NCBI GenBank assembly: GCA_021829515.1
Contig: JAKBPM010000005.1
Span: forward strand, 1 to 56,828
Length of the DNA: 56,828 nt
Direction of reading: 5' to 3'
From: Nitrospirota bacterium
GTDB lineage: Bacteria; Nitrospirota_A; Leptospirillia; Leptospirillales; Leptospirillaceae
The notes under the pieces were generated by a model that saw only the letters and a list, made by a program, of their open reading frames with translations, had not been told where the DNA came from and did no database searches. This document shows positions 1-9,366 of the stretch, in pieces; position 1 is the stretch's first letter, and each line of letters starts with the position of its first letter. A program made the translations under genes and the position numbers.

Positions 1-440
1 CCTCGCCCTGAGTTTTGCGATCTTGGCCTTCAATTGGGCGATATCCGCAGCGCGATCGGGATTGGGTGTCTTCTGGCTGTTGAGCGCGGTGAGCCTCGCC
101 CTGAGCTTTGCGATCTTGGCCTTCAATTGGGCGATATCCGCGGTGCGATCGGGATTGGGTGTCTTCTGGCTGTTGAGCGCGGTGAGCCTCGCCCTGAGCT
201 TTGTGATCTCTGCTTTCAGCTGGGCGATATCTGCGGCGCGATCGGGATTGGGTGTCTTCTGGCTGTTGAGCGCGGTGAGTCTTGCCCTGAGCTTTGTGAT
301 CTCTGCTTTCAGCTGGGCGATATCCGCAGCGCGATCAGGATTGGGTGCCTTCTGGCTGTTGAGCGCGGTGAGCCTTGCCCTGAGTTTTGTGATCTCTGCT
401 TTCAGTGCGGCGATGTCGGCTGTGCGATCGGGATTGCCTA
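1..440. repeat. 93-bp in-frame tandem repeats
   Basis: The motif gcgatcgggattggg recurs every 93 bp (for example near 51, 144, 237, 330 and 423), giving about four full copies plus a partial one at the window edge. 93 is a multiple of three, so copy number can change without shifting the minus-strand frame. Copies differ by only a few bases, which points to recent amplification or gene conversion. Confidence 0.85.
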
Positions 441-654
441 ATTTATTGGCTCTGAGTGTTTTAAGCCGATCGGTCAGTTTGATGATTTCATTTTTGATGT
501 CAAGACTATCCGCTTTCAAATCCGTGTTTTCATTCGTGGACTGGCCTGTTGGTGTTGTTGAGCGGCTTGAGAGGGATGTCGATCCATGGGCAAATCCTAC
601 TCCGGCAATCAGTGAGACAATGATGACCGCCGGGACAGTTTTTTTGAAGTTCAT
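1..654 (-). CDS. Exported coiled-coil protein with 31-residue tandem repeats (3' end outside window)
   Basis: The minus strand is open from an ATG at 652-654 to the window edge, so the C-terminus is missing. AAGGAG lies six bases before the ATG. Residues 1-23 (MNFKKTVPAV then a hydrophobic stretch ending GFAHG) look like a Sec signal peptide, so the product should be periplasmic or surface-located. After a Ser/Thr-rich linker come near-identical 31-residue units of the type PNPDRAADIAQLKAEITK followed by LRARLTALNSQK. They have a heptad-like Leu/Ile/Ala pattern with alternating charge, typical of a coiled coil. I do not recognise a family; a structural or cell-envelope spacer role is inference. 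The plus-strand reading frames here are artefacts of the repeat. Confidence 0.75.
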   Translation of the reverse strand, partial: MNFKKTVPAVIIVSLIAGVGFAHGSTSLSSRSTTPTGQSTNENTDLKADSLDIKNEIIKLTDRLKTLRANKLGNPDRTADIAALKAEITKLRARLTALNSQKAPNPDRAADIAQLKAEITKLRARLTALNSQKTPNPDRAADIAQLKAEITKLRARLTALNSQKTPNPDRTADIAQLKAKIAKLRARLTALNSQKTPNPDRAADIAQLKAKIAKLRAR

Positions 655-859
655 GTGGATCTCCTTTTTATGAGGTTGAACGAAAAGAACCGGGGAACTC
701 TAACAAAATTTTTCAGAAATGGATGTGATTTGGATCAAGCTTCGGAGGAGCGGCTTGAAAAACTGTCCGTCCTTTTTTTTAGCAGGGAACTTCTCTAAAG
801 TAGGCTAAGGCTTCTGGTTCCATTGGAAGGACCGTTTTCTTGTCCGGGAGGAGGATTGT

Positions 860-2134
860 GTGTCAATGTTTCGTTTTGTACATGCCGCGGATATCCACCT
901 TGACAGTCCCCTCAGAGGGTTGTCGGGACAGGAGGGAGACAATGCAAGACGCATCCGGAAGGCAACTCGGGAAGCCTTTGAAAATCTTGTGACCCGGTCG
1001 ATTGAAGAGAAGGTGGATTTTATGATCCTGTCCGGAGATCTCTATGACGGAGACTGGAAGGATTATCAGACCGGACTCTTTTTCGTTGCCCAGATGGGCA
1101 GGCTTTCCTCTGAAGATATTCCTGTTTTTCTGGTTTATGGAAATCATGATGCGGCAAGCCAGATGACCCGAAGCCTCAACCTTCCCCCGAATGTCAATCT
1201 CTTTGGAACCCATCATGCCCATACGTTTCTGATCCCGGACCTGTCTGTCGCCATTCATGGAATGAGCTTCCGACAAAGGGATGTGACGGACAATCTGGTT
1301 CCGGGATTTCCCGATCCGGTTCCGGATATGTTCAACATCGGTGTCTTGCACACGGGACTTGGAGGTTTGGGTGGCCATGCCAATTATGCACCCTGCAGCT
1401 CCGGGGAACTGATTGCCAAGGGCTATGACTACTGGGCCTTGGGCCATGTGCATCAGGGACAGGTGATCAACCGGACCCCCTATATCGTTTTTCCGGGAAA
1501 TTTACAGGGGAGACATATTCGCGAGACGGGGCCAAAAGGGGCCTGCATCATCTCCGTCAATGAAGGCGCTGTCGCTGATCTTGGCCTTCTGGCGGTCGAT
1601 GTTGTCCGATGGGAAGTCCTGACTGTCAATGCCGGTCCGGAAGACTCCTTTTCCGATATCATCAACCGGATCCGCGAAGAGATCCGGACCGTATCGGGAG
1701 AGATGGATGGACGTCTTCTGGCTTGCAGGATTCTGATTGCGGGAAAGACAAAAATCCACTTCCAGCTGGAGTCATCGAGGGAGCCACTCCTGGCCGAAGC
1801 ACGCTCCGCCGCCCTGTCCCTTGGATCGTCCGTGGCCTGGGTGGAGCGGGTTGTCGTCCAAACTGAGCCAATGGGGATCGGTGTTGATGAAAAGGAAGAG
1901 ACGTCTTTCATGGATCTGGCGCAGATTCTCAGGAAGGCGAAGGACGATCCGGAGCTTTTGAAGATGATGGAATCTCAGTTGGGTGAATTGGTCCAGACGC
2001 TGCCGTATGACCTCCGGATCGATAATGAAGATATCGCATTGAAATCTGCCATTGACAGGGAATATGGGGAACTCCTGTCACCTGTCATCAGATTTTTATT
2101 GGCCGATATCCGTGAGCAGGGTCAGAAATCATGA
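860..2134 (+). CDS. YhaO/SbcD-like metallophosphoesterase (DNA repair exonuclease subunit)
   Basis: This 424-residue protein has the calcineurin-like metallophosphoesterase motifs in order: AADIHLDSP (residues 9-17), SGDLYDG, VYGNHDA, VLHTG and GHVHQG. These bind two metals in Mre11/SbcD nucleases. The length and C-terminal region fit the YhaO branch better than SbcD. It overlaps the next gene, a large SMC-like ATPase, by 4 bp (ATGA), the usual arrangement for the two subunits of such a nuclease-ATPase complex. The start is GTG 860 or ATG 866; GGAGG at 850-854 suits the GTG better. Role in processing DNA ends is inferred from the family. Confidence 0.88.
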   Translation: MSMFRFVHAADIHLDSPLRGLSGQEGDNARRIRKATREAFENLVTRSIEEKVDFMILSGDLYDGDWKDYQTGLFFVAQMGRLSSEDIPVFLVYGNHDAASQMTRSLNLPPNVNLFGTHHAHTFLIPDLSVAIHGMSFRQRDVTDNLVPGFPDPVPDMFNIGVLHTGLGGLGGHANYAPCSSGELIAKGYDYWALGHVHQGQVINRTPYIVFPGNLQGRHIRETGPKGACIISVNEGAVADLGLLAVDVVRWEVLTVNAGPEDSFSDIINRIREEIRTVSGEMDGRLLACRILIAGKTKIHFQLESSREPLLAEARSAALSLGSSVAWVERVVVQTEPMGIGVDEKEETSFMDLAQILRKAKDDPELLKMMESQLGELVQTLPYDLRIDNEDIALKSAIDREYGELLSPVIRFLLADIREQGQKS

Positions 2135-5100
2135 GGCTCAGCCGGCTGGATATCAAAAGGTATGGACGATTTACGGATGCTGTCATTGATTTTCCGGCTG
2201 GGACTCATGACTTTCATCTTGTTTTCGGACCGAATGAAGCAGGCAAATCGACAACCCTGTCCGCCATTTCCGACCTCTTGTACGGGATTTCCCATAATTC
2301 CCCCTATAACTTTCTTCATTCGTATGGAGACATGCGAATTGGTGCCGTTCTGGAAAATCCAACTTCGTCGATTGAGTTTTTTCGGAGGAAGGGAAAGAAG
2401 GAGACATTGCTGTCCGGAGATGGCACGGCTCACCCTTTGGGAGACGGAGCTATTTCGCCATTTCTCGGAGGCTACGACAGGGTGTTTTTTGAAAGGATGT
2501 TCAGTCTGGATTACCCCAGACTCAATGAGGGTGGCCGGGAGCTTCTCGAGGCGCGGGATGATGCGGGGCAGATTCTGTTTTCCGCCGGGACGGGGATAGC
2601 GGGTCTCAGGAAACATCTCGATTCCATCGAGGCCAAGCTTGACGGTTTGTGGGGAGCAAGGCGGTCTTCCAAAAGAAAGTACAGCCAGCTTGAGGAAAGA
2701 CTGAAAGACAATGAGCGCATACTCCGGGAACACAGCCTTTCAGGGAGCAAATGGCTGTCATTGAAGGAAGAGGTTTCAAGAATACGGGATGAGTGTGATC
2801 GGGTTGATCGCCAGATCCTTGAAAAGACATTGTCTCTCCGAAAATTGGAGCGTGTCCGGAGGGTTTTCCGGGATCTGGTCCGTTTTGACCAGATCGAGTC
2901 GGAGATAGCCTCGATCGGTCAGTTGCCCTTTCTTCCGGGGAACGCCCGGGAGAAACTTGAGTCTGCCCAGGAGAAAATCACGGGAGCACGGATTCAGGGG
3001 GAGACACTGAAAGAACGTCTGGAACACTCCATTTCCGATCGGAAAAAGATTCTTCCGGATGAAAAGATTTTGTCCAGGGCCAATGAGATTGCCCGTCTTC
3101 ATGAAGTGAGAATTCATGTCCAGAAGGCTCTGGAGGATCTTCCCAAGCGCCAGTCGGAGCTTTTATCCATGGTCGGGGAGCTTCGTTCATTGGCGAGGGA
3201 GCTTTCCTGGGAGACGTTGGAAGCGGATCTCCTGCTTTCGATGATCCCACCCCGGTCCCGTTCGGTTGCGGTTTCGAAACGTCTCTCCGAACGGGTGGAA
3301 TTGCTGTCCTTTCTGTCGGCTGCCGAGAGGGCACTCATGGAAGCGAGGGCTGCCCAGGATAGCTTACAAAAGAGGCAACTGGGAATGATGCCTCCTGTCG
3401 ATCTGACGGGTCTTGAGTCAGCGCTGTCGGCTTATCGGAACGCATCTCATTTGCTCTCTCCACTGGAGAGCTTTCGGAAGGAACGCTCAGAGCATGATTC
3501 GGAGATCCGTTTGCGTCTTGCCTCCCTGGTCCCTTCAGTCCGTTCTTTGGAGGACCTGTTGTCCATCCATCCCCCGGGAATGGGGCGGATCCATGAGTTT
3601 CAGGATCGCTTCAAGGATTGGGAGCTCATGGAAAGGGATCGAAGCCGTAAGGTGGAGGCGGCGAGACAGGAGATCGGCAGCCTGTCCGCCAGCCGCGACG
3701 GAATTTTTCAACGCGAGAGACTGGTGACGAAAGACATTCTTGAAAGCCTGAGGGAGAAACGGAATCAGGCATGGGAGGTGGTCAAGTACATCCATGTCCA
3801 TGGCGCCCCTCCCCCCGGATCAGGGACGGCCGAAAATCCGGGAAAAAAGGATCCGGTCTCATCTTTTGAGGAGCTCCAGAGGGAAGTCGATGTTGTCTCC
3901 GACAGGCGTTTCGACAATGCGCATTTTGAGGCGTCTGTCAGAGTCATTGCCCAGAAGCTTGATGAACAGCAGGGTCTTCTCGATGAGCTGCTCGCGCAGG
4001 ATCAGTTGGCTCTTGGTGTTCGTGAGGGGCTCTTTCGGGAGTGGAAGGATCTATGGGAAGGAGCCCCGTTTTTTCCGGACCTTCCGGAAGTGATGCTGAA
4101 ATGGGCTATGGATCGGGAGGCACTTCTGGAACTGTCCTCCAGACGGGAGTTGTGTGAAGAAAAAATAAGAATGGTCTCAGGGGAGATCTCAAGTCTTCGC
4201 TCCCGTTTTGAAAGGGAGCTTTTGTCCCTGGAGGAAAAACGGAATCTGACAGGAGAAGAGTCTCTTGAGTTTCTGGTCGAAATGTCTGAAAAACGTCTTC
4301 GCGAGCTGTCAGAAGGGGCTTCCCTCTGGAAGCTTTTGAACCAGCAGGTTCAAAAGGGTGAAGAAGAGGTAAATCGAAGGCAGCTGGAGCTTGATCTGGC
4401 GATCAGACGATTTCGGGAATGGGAATCCCGATGGGAGAGTGCGGTCAGGGAGATCGGAATTGTCTCCTCCCGGGATCCGGAGGCGGTCTCTCAGTTTCTT
4501 GAAATCATTGATCGGATGAGAGTTCTGGAAGAACCTGTCCGGGATCTGACCCATCGCGTTCGGTCGATTCAAAAGGATGCGGATGATTTTCATGGGATGG
4601 TTCGCTCCCTTGTTCCCCTGGTCGCACCCGATCTTTCGGGGGAGAGGCCCGATGACTCGATGAGAATCATCGAGAAAAGGCTCGAACAGTCCCAGATGGC
4701 GGTGGAGCTTTGCCAACAGAAAGATCAGGATATCCTTTCCATAGAGAAATCGATCCGGCATTATCGGGAGCTTGACCGGGAAGGGTCGGAAACCATCCGG
4801 ACCCTTCTCGAGGCCGCGAACGTCCCTGATGGCTCAAGTCTTGCCGAAGTCATTTTAAAGAAGGAGCGGATGCTGGCTCTTGAAGCCGAGAAGGAGCTCC
4901 TTTCCGCCGCTCTTTTCAAGAACGGAGACGGGTATTCGTTTCCTGATTTGAGGAGAGAGTGCGAAGAGATTCCCGATCCAGCTCTTTTGGCGGAGCTCGT
5001 GGAGGAGGGAACTGGGGAAATGGAGTCCCTGAGATCGCACTACAAGGTGCTTCTTGAGGAAAGGACCCGCCTCAATAATGCGTTTTCTTCCCTTGGGGGG

Positions 5101-5658
5101 GATCTGTTGGCTGTGGAGGCTGCCTCTGATCGTCAAAGTATCCTTTCGGAAATGAGGGAAGTGGCGGAGCAGGTTGTCTATCTGAAAGGTTCCTCGATCC
5201 TCCTGAGATGGTCTATTGACCGCTACCGGAAAGAGCATCAGGGTCCTCTGCTTTCAAGGGCGAGCGTGTTGTTTTCTCGTCTGACGCTTGGATCATTTGA
5301 GTCGCTGGGGATTGATTATGACGATGAGGACCGGATGGGGATCCTGGGATTCCGTCCGGATGGTCCTCCGGCGGGTGTTTCCCAGATGAGCACCGGTACC
5401 GCCGACCAGCTTTTCCTTGCGCTCCGGCTTGCCGCTGTCCATGAGTTTTTGGACCACTCGATTCCGATGCCATTCATAGCGGACGATTTGCTGATCAACC
5501 TTGATGATGGCCGGGCGAAAGCGGCATTGGAGGTTCTCTGGGAGTTGTCGGCAAAAACCCAGGTGATCTTTTTGACCCATCACCAGCATCTTGTGGAGTT
5601 GGGGCGGGAGACTCTGGGCGAAAGGGTTCCGGTTTCGGTTTTGTCGTCAAGCCATTAA
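2131..5658 (+). CDS. YhaN/SbcC-like SMC-type ATPase
   Basis: An 1175-residue protein with the split ABC ATPase layout of Rad50/SbcC. Walker A is GPNEAGKST near residue 34. A very long Glu/Arg/Leu-rich coiled coil follows, then an ABC signature-like STGTADQLFLALRL and Walker B FIADDLLINLDD near residue 1115, with a final H-loop (FLTHHQH). It starts inside the stop of the upstream metallophosphoesterase, so the two are almost certainly co-expressed as one nuclease complex. I do not see the SbcC zinc-hook CxxC in the middle of the coiled coil, another reason to favour the YhaN type. Its last 12 bp overlap the 3' end of the convergent photolyase gene. Confidence 0.85.
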   Translation: MRLSRLDIKRYGRFTDAVIDFPAGTHDFHLVFGPNEAGKSTTLSAISDLLYGISHNSPYNFLHSYGDMRIGAVLENPTSSIEFFRRKGKKETLLSGDGTAHPLGDGAISPFLGGYDRVFFERMFSLDYPRLNEGGRELLEARDDAGQILFSAGTGIAGLRKHLDSIEAKLDGLWGARRSSKRKYSQLEERLKDNERILREHSLSGSKWLSLKEEVSRIRDECDRVDRQILEKTLSLRKLERVRRVFRDLVRFDQIESEIASIGQLPFLPGNAREKLESAQEKITGARIQGETLKERLEHSISDRKKILPDEKILSRANEIARLHEVRIHVQKALEDLPKRQSELLSMVGELRSLARELSWETLEADLLLSMIPPRSRSVAVSKRLSERVELLSFLSAAERALMEARAAQDSLQKRQLGMMPPVDLTGLESALSAYRNASHLLSPLESFRKERSEHDSEIRLRLASLVPSVRSLEDLLSIHPPGMGRIHEFQDRFKDWELMERDRSRKVEAARQEIGSLSASRDGIFQRERLVTKDILESLREKRNQAWEVVKYIHVHGAPPPGSGTAENPGKKDPVSSFEELQREVDVVSDRRFDNAHFEASVRVIAQKLDEQQGLLDELLAQDQLALGVREGLFREWKDLWEGAPFFPDLPEVMLKWAMDREALLELSSRRELCEEKIRMVSGEISSLRSRFERELLSLEEKRNLTGEESLEFLVEMSEKRLRELSEGASLWKLLNQQVQKGEEEVNRRQLELDLAIRRFREWESRWESAVREIGIVSSRDPEAVSQFLEIIDRMRVLEEPVRDLTHRVRSIQKDADDFHGMVRSLVPLVAPDLSGERPDDSMRIIEKRLEQSQMAVELCQQKDQDILSIEKSIRHYRELDREGSETIRTLLEAANVPDGSSLAEVILKKERMLALEAEKELLSAALFKNGDGYSFPDLRRECEEIPDPALLAELVEEGTGEMESLRSHYKVLLEERTRLNNAFSSLGGDLLAVEAASDRQSILSEMREVAEQVVYLKGSSILLRWSIDRYRKEHQGPLLSRASVLFSRLTLGSFESLGIDYDDEDRMGILGFRPDGPPAGVSQMSTGTADQLFLALRLAAVHEFLDHSIPMPFIADDLLINLDDGRAKAALEVLWELSAKTQVIFLTHHQHLVELGRETLGERVPVSVLSSSH

Positions 5659-7098
5659 CTCCGGCTTCTGCCCCTTTCCTCCAAGAGCACCAAACAGTGC
5701 CAATGCCTCCTGCCGGGCATAAGAATGGTCAACGATAGGGGCGGGATAAGTCTTGCCCAGGATGATTCCGGCTCGTTTCAGAAGAGGCTCCGGTGCTTCC
5801 CATGGACGATGGATCCATTGGTTGGGCAGGCCCTTGATTTCCGGAATCCATTTGCGGATTGCAATGCCCTCCGGATCATACCGCTCTCCCTGAAGGACAG
5901 GGTTGTAAATCCGGAAGTATGGGGCGGCATCCACACCCATTCCAGAGACCCACTGCCAGGAAACGGTATTGTTTGCAAGGTCATGGTCAACAAGTGTTTC
6001 CCGGAACCACCGTGCCCCCTCCTTCCAGGAAATCAGGAGATCTTTCGTGAGAAAGCTTGCGGAGATCATTCTGGACCTGTTCGGAATATAGCCTATAGCC
6101 CACAGCTGCCTCATGGTGGCATCAATGACCGGATAACCCGTCTTTCCCGATTTCCAGGCCAAGAGGGCTTCAGGATTGTCTTTCCATGGAAAGCTGGAAA
6201 ATTTTGGCTGAAAGGGTTCTGAGATCATTTTGGGAAAATGGATCAGCAGATATCGTGAAAACTCTCGCCATCCCAATTCTGAAAGGAACTTCTCCCCGTC
6301 ATTCTGCCAGCCGGGATGTTCATGCATTTTATCAAGTGTTGCCCGGACGATTTGCCTGGAGGTGATTTCTCCGGCATGAAGAAAAGGAGAAAGCATCGAA
6401 TAGCCCTCATGGTCGAGCCGATCCCGATTCTTCTCATAGGATTGAAGTCTTTCGTCAAGAAAGGTGTTCAGAGTCATGTGGGCCTGTTCTTCTCCCGGGA
6501 TCCACTTCTCTCTCATTTCTTTTGCCCAGTCGGGTCTGGATGGATTCCATCCCCATTCGGGAAGATGCTCTGAAATCACAGAAAATTCCGGTGGAAAGAT
6601 CCTCTCCGGGGCGGGAAAAGGGGCTGAAGGGTCCAGTGCGGGCCGAAGACGTTTCCAGAATTGGCCAAATACCCGGTACGGGCCGTTTTTCCCCATCATG
6701 GATTCGGGGTCTGAAAGAAGATCGGGGGGATAGGTTTCCACTTTCAGCCCGGTGGAGAGAAGCTCTTTTTTAAGAGAGAGGTCAAAGGTTTTTGCCCATG
6801 GTTCTGTAAGCTCATTCCAGACAATTTTTTGAGCATTTGATCTTTTTGCAAAATGGACAAGGACTTCTTTCGTGGATCCCCGGGCAAAGACAAGCGGGGA
6901 TCCTGTCGATGAAAGAGAGCGGGCAAGGGAAAGAAGGCTTTCGTGAAGCCACCAGCGGGAGGCTCCTTCTTCCTGCTCGGGAAGAGTTTCATCCCAAATG
7001 TAAACGGGAAGAATCGGACCGGAGCGGGCGGAGTGGAAAAGGGCGGGATTGTCTTTAAGCCTGAGATCTTTTCTGAACCAGACGATAGAGGTGTTCAC
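5647..7098 (-). CDS. phrB: Deoxyribodipyrimidine photo-lyase (class I CPD photolyase)
   Basis: FAD-dependent enzyme that splits UV-induced cyclobutane pyrimidine dimers using light. The N-terminal alpha/beta domain begins NTSIVWFRKDLRLKDNPAL, like other class I enzymes. The FAD-binding signatures are present at the C-terminal end: TGYPVIDATMRQLWAIGY, IPNRSRMISASFLTKDLL and DLANNTVSWQWVSGMG. I prefer GTG 7098 as start because AAGGA sits seven bases upstream and the protein then begins exactly where homologues do; ATG 7116 is also in frame. The product is 483 residues, the family's usual size. The gene is convergent with the YhaN-like gene, so three DNA-repair functions lie together. Confidence 0.95.
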   Translation of the reverse strand: MNTSIVWFRKDLRLKDNPALFHSARSGPILPVYIWDETLPEQEEGASRWWLHESLLSLARSLSSTGSPLVFARGSTKEVLVHFAKRSNAQKIVWNELTEPWAKTFDLSLKKELLSTGLKVETYPPDLLSDPESMMGKNGPYRVFGQFWKRLRPALDPSAPFPAPERIFPPEFSVISEHLPEWGWNPSRPDWAKEMREKWIPGEEQAHMTLNTFLDERLQSYEKNRDRLDHEGYSMLSPFLHAGEITSRQIVRATLDKMHEHPGWQNDGEKFLSELGWREFSRYLLIHFPKMISEPFQPKFSSFPWKDNPEALLAWKSGKTGYPVIDATMRQLWAIGYIPNRSRMISASFLTKDLLISWKEGARWFRETLVDHDLANNTVSWQWVSGMGVDAAPYFRIYNPVLQGERYDPEGIAIRKWIPEIKGLPNQWIHRPWEAPEPLLKRAGIILGKTYPAPIVDHSYARQEALALFGALGGKGQKPELMA

Positions 7099-7241
7099 GT
7101 GATCTTCCTTATCCATGGGAGTCTTTTCGAAAAGGCTCTTGTGGCATCTGTATCAGGGGAGCTTGAGCCCGGGGATTCGAGGTGAGAAAATCCTTCGATG
7201 GTCCTGATCCTTTTTAAACTGATTCCTTGAGGGAAATATGG

Positions 7242-8711
7242 ATGGATCCACTCAATTTTGCAATATGTGGTGGCGGGGTGGGGGGAGTCAGCATCGGGGC
7301 TCTTCTTGCGAAAAATGGACAGAATGTCGCTCTTTTCGAACGGTTGGGTTATCTGGGCGGATGCTCTGGAACCTTCGGGAGAAACGGGAACTTTTATAAT
7401 GCGGGAGCAACGACTTTTGTCGGTTTGTCCAGCGGTTTGCCTCTCGATGTCCTTTCGCGCCGGACAGGTGTTTCCTTTCCTGTCGTGGAGATTGATCCGG
7501 CGATTGTTGTCCATATCATGGGAAAGACCATCCGGCGATTTCGGAATATGGAGCGGTTTGTTCTGGAGATGGAGAACGCCTTTCCCGGTTATCCCCATCG
7601 AAGCGTGTTTCAAAAAATCAGACTTCGCGCGGAGAAGTTCTGGCCAGGACTGACTTCCTTTGATGGTGTTGATCAGGGGAAGATCCGCTCTTTTTTGAGA
7701 CCGCTCTTTTCCCGTCCGGATATCTTTCTCCTTCATTCACCGGATTTTTTTCGATCAACCCTGTCGTTCCTGCAATCTTCATATGGAGTGTTTCCTCCTG
7801 AACTGAAAAGGTTTTTTGATCATCAGCTCTTGATTACGGCCCAGGGCTTTTCAGATCATGTTCCTCTTTTTGCGGGGATTCTTGGATTAACCTATCCGAA
7901 TCTCGACAACTATACTGTCATGGGAGGGATGGGTCGAGCGATCGAGTCCCTTTCCCAGCTCATTCCCGGAGTCTATCTGAACCATCCTGTGAAAAAGATC
8001 CAAAAGAAACGGGGGAAATTTCTGGTGACCGCCGGCAAGGATGAATGGGAGACGGAGAATGTCATTTTGAACCGGACCATTTGGGATCTGGACTCGGTTC
8101 TTGATCAGGATCTTTTGGACCAACTGCGCCCTCGCCTTAAAGGACCTGATTTCCATGATGTCGGGGCATTCGTGATCTATTTTATGGTGGAGGATGTGTT
8201 TGGAGCGGATTTTGAACTTCATCATCAGATCATTCTTGATGATGAGAATCCGGTCACAAAAAGCCAATCCTTTTTTCTCTCCCTGTCCCATCCGGATGAT
8301 CCGGTTTTGAGCCGGTCCGGAATGAGAAGCGTCACGATTTCCACCCATACGCCAGTTAGTATCTGGGAGGATCGTTCGAGAGAGAACATCCTTGAAAAAC
8401 GTTCAGTGGCGACCAATCAGATTCTGGAGTCCCTTTATCGGGCAATTCCGCTCTTCCGGAGTGCCAGAAAAGGTGAAATCATCTCCGGAACGCCTAAAAC
8501 ATTTGAGAAATATACAGGAAGATCGCGAGGAACAGTCGGGGGGATTCCGGTTGTTCACCCGAATTTCCCCTTTCGCTTTCCGTCGTCTGTTGTGTCCGAA
8601 GGGATCTATCTTGTTGGGGACACAGTTTTTCCCGGGCAGGGATGGCCCGGTGTGGTGATCGGGGCATTGAACCTTTTCGGGATTTTAAGGGATCAGGGGC
8701 GAATGAGCTGA
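7242..8711 (+). CDS. FAD-dependent oxidoreductase, phytoene desaturase/CrtI-like family
   Basis: A 489-residue flavoprotein. The N-terminal Rossmann motif is AICGGGVGGVSIGALLAK followed by the acidic end of strand 2 (LFERLGYLGG) and CSGTF. The C-terminal FAD motif is GIYLVGDTVFPGQGWPGVVIG. This architecture is shared by carotenoid desaturases/isomerases and retinol saturase-like enzymes; the substrate cannot be told from sequence. ATG 7242 is chosen over the TTG at 7227 because GAGGGA ends seven bases before it. No other carotenoid gene is nearby, so a link to carotenoid synthesis is only possible. Its 3' end overlaps the convergent methyltransferase gene by 19 bp. Confidence 0.85.
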   Translation: MDPLNFAICGGGVGGVSIGALLAKNGQNVALFERLGYLGGCSGTFGRNGNFYNAGATTFVGLSSGLPLDVLSRRTGVSFPVVEIDPAIVVHIMGKTIRRFRNMERFVLEMENAFPGYPHRSVFQKIRLRAEKFWPGLTSFDGVDQGKIRSFLRPLFSRPDIFLLHSPDFFRSTLSFLQSSYGVFPPELKRFFDHQLLITAQGFSDHVPLFAGILGLTYPNLDNYTVMGGMGRAIESLSQLIPGVYLNHPVKKIQKKRGKFLVTAGKDEWETENVILNRTIWDLDSVLDQDLLDQLRPRLKGPDFHDVGAFVIYFMVEDVFGADFELHHQIILDDENPVTKSQSFFLSLSHPDDPVLSRSGMRSVTISTHTPVSIWEDRSRENILEKRSVATNQILESLYRAIPLFRSARKGEIISGTPKTFEKYTGRSRGTVGGIPVVHPNFPFRFPSSVVSEGIYLVGDTVFPGQGWPGVVIGALNLFGILRDQGRMS

Positions 8712-9298
8712 GGGCGCATTGCAAAATGAAACCATGTGATGCCATTTCTTCCAAGAAGATCTTTTTGATTTTCGAAAAAGAGGATCTCCATTCTGTTTTC
8801 CCGTGCAAGAAGTTCTACCTCACCGACAGGAACAGGGTAGGTTGGAAACTCTGCATCCGCCGGACCGTCTTTCATCGTCATGGCAAGGATGGCTCCGGGG
8901 TTCAACAATGAGGCCATCCTTTGAAATGCCCGTGGCCTGTCCGCCGGAGACAGGTGCATCCAGACGGCGCTTGCGAGAATAAGGTCGAAGGAGCCCTTTT
9001 TCAGAGAGGATAGGTCCGGGAGGGAGCTATCGATCCATTCAACCGATAACCCCGGATGACGTTTTTGGCCCTCTGCCCTCATGCGGCCAGAGGGCTCGAC
9101 CGCAACCACCCCAAAGCCCAGTCTGGACAGTCCGGCGGCATCCCTTCCCGATCCCGCACCGATATCAAGAGCCCTTCCGCGTTTTTCGCCCAGTATGGGA
9201 AGAAGCCATCCATGCACCTTTTCAAATAAAACGGATTCGTAGCGGTCCGAGAGTTTCTCCGCATGCTTTTCATAACCGGGAATGGCTCCATGTGACAT
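8693..9298 (-). CDS. Class I SAM-dependent methyltransferase
   Basis: A 201-residue protein with the Rossmann-fold methyltransferase motifs: motif I ALDIGAGSGRDAAGL, an acidic residue closing strand 2 (VVAVEPS), motif II-like FDLILASAVWMHL and the post-II helix with a LLNPGA turn. The frame stays open upstream into amrS, but ATG 9298 gives a compact domain beginning SHGAIPGYEKHAEKL, with GGAG about 12 bases upstream. It lies 68 bp downstream of amrS on the same strand and could be the fourth gene of that operon. The substrate is unknown. The 3' end overlaps the convergent flavoprotein gene. Confidence 0.85.
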   Translation of the reverse strand: MSHGAIPGYEKHAEKLSDRYESVLFEKVHGWLLPILGEKRGRALDIGAGSGRDAAGLSRLGFGVVAVEPSGRMRAEGQKRHPGLSVEWIDSSLPDLSSLKKGSFDLILASAVWMHLSPADRPRAFQRMASLLNPGAILAMTMKDGPADAEFPTYPVPVGEVELLARENRMEILFFENQKDLLGRNGITWFHFAMRPQLIRP

Positions 9299-9366
9299 CG
9301 ATTTTCCATTCTCCAGAGTTCGGGGTCTTTGTCCTGTCCGTGTGTTCTTCGTGGATGGAGAGCTGT

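Noticed and set aside
1..440. Possible CRISPR array
   Set aside because: The periodicity is 93 bp with no alternating unique spacers; the repeats are coding.
23..673. Two long plus-strand reading frames (216 and 135 codons)
   Set aside because: They exist only because the 93-bp repeat is a multiple of three and lacks stops. The minus strand gives a signal peptide, a ribosome site and a coherent coiled coil.
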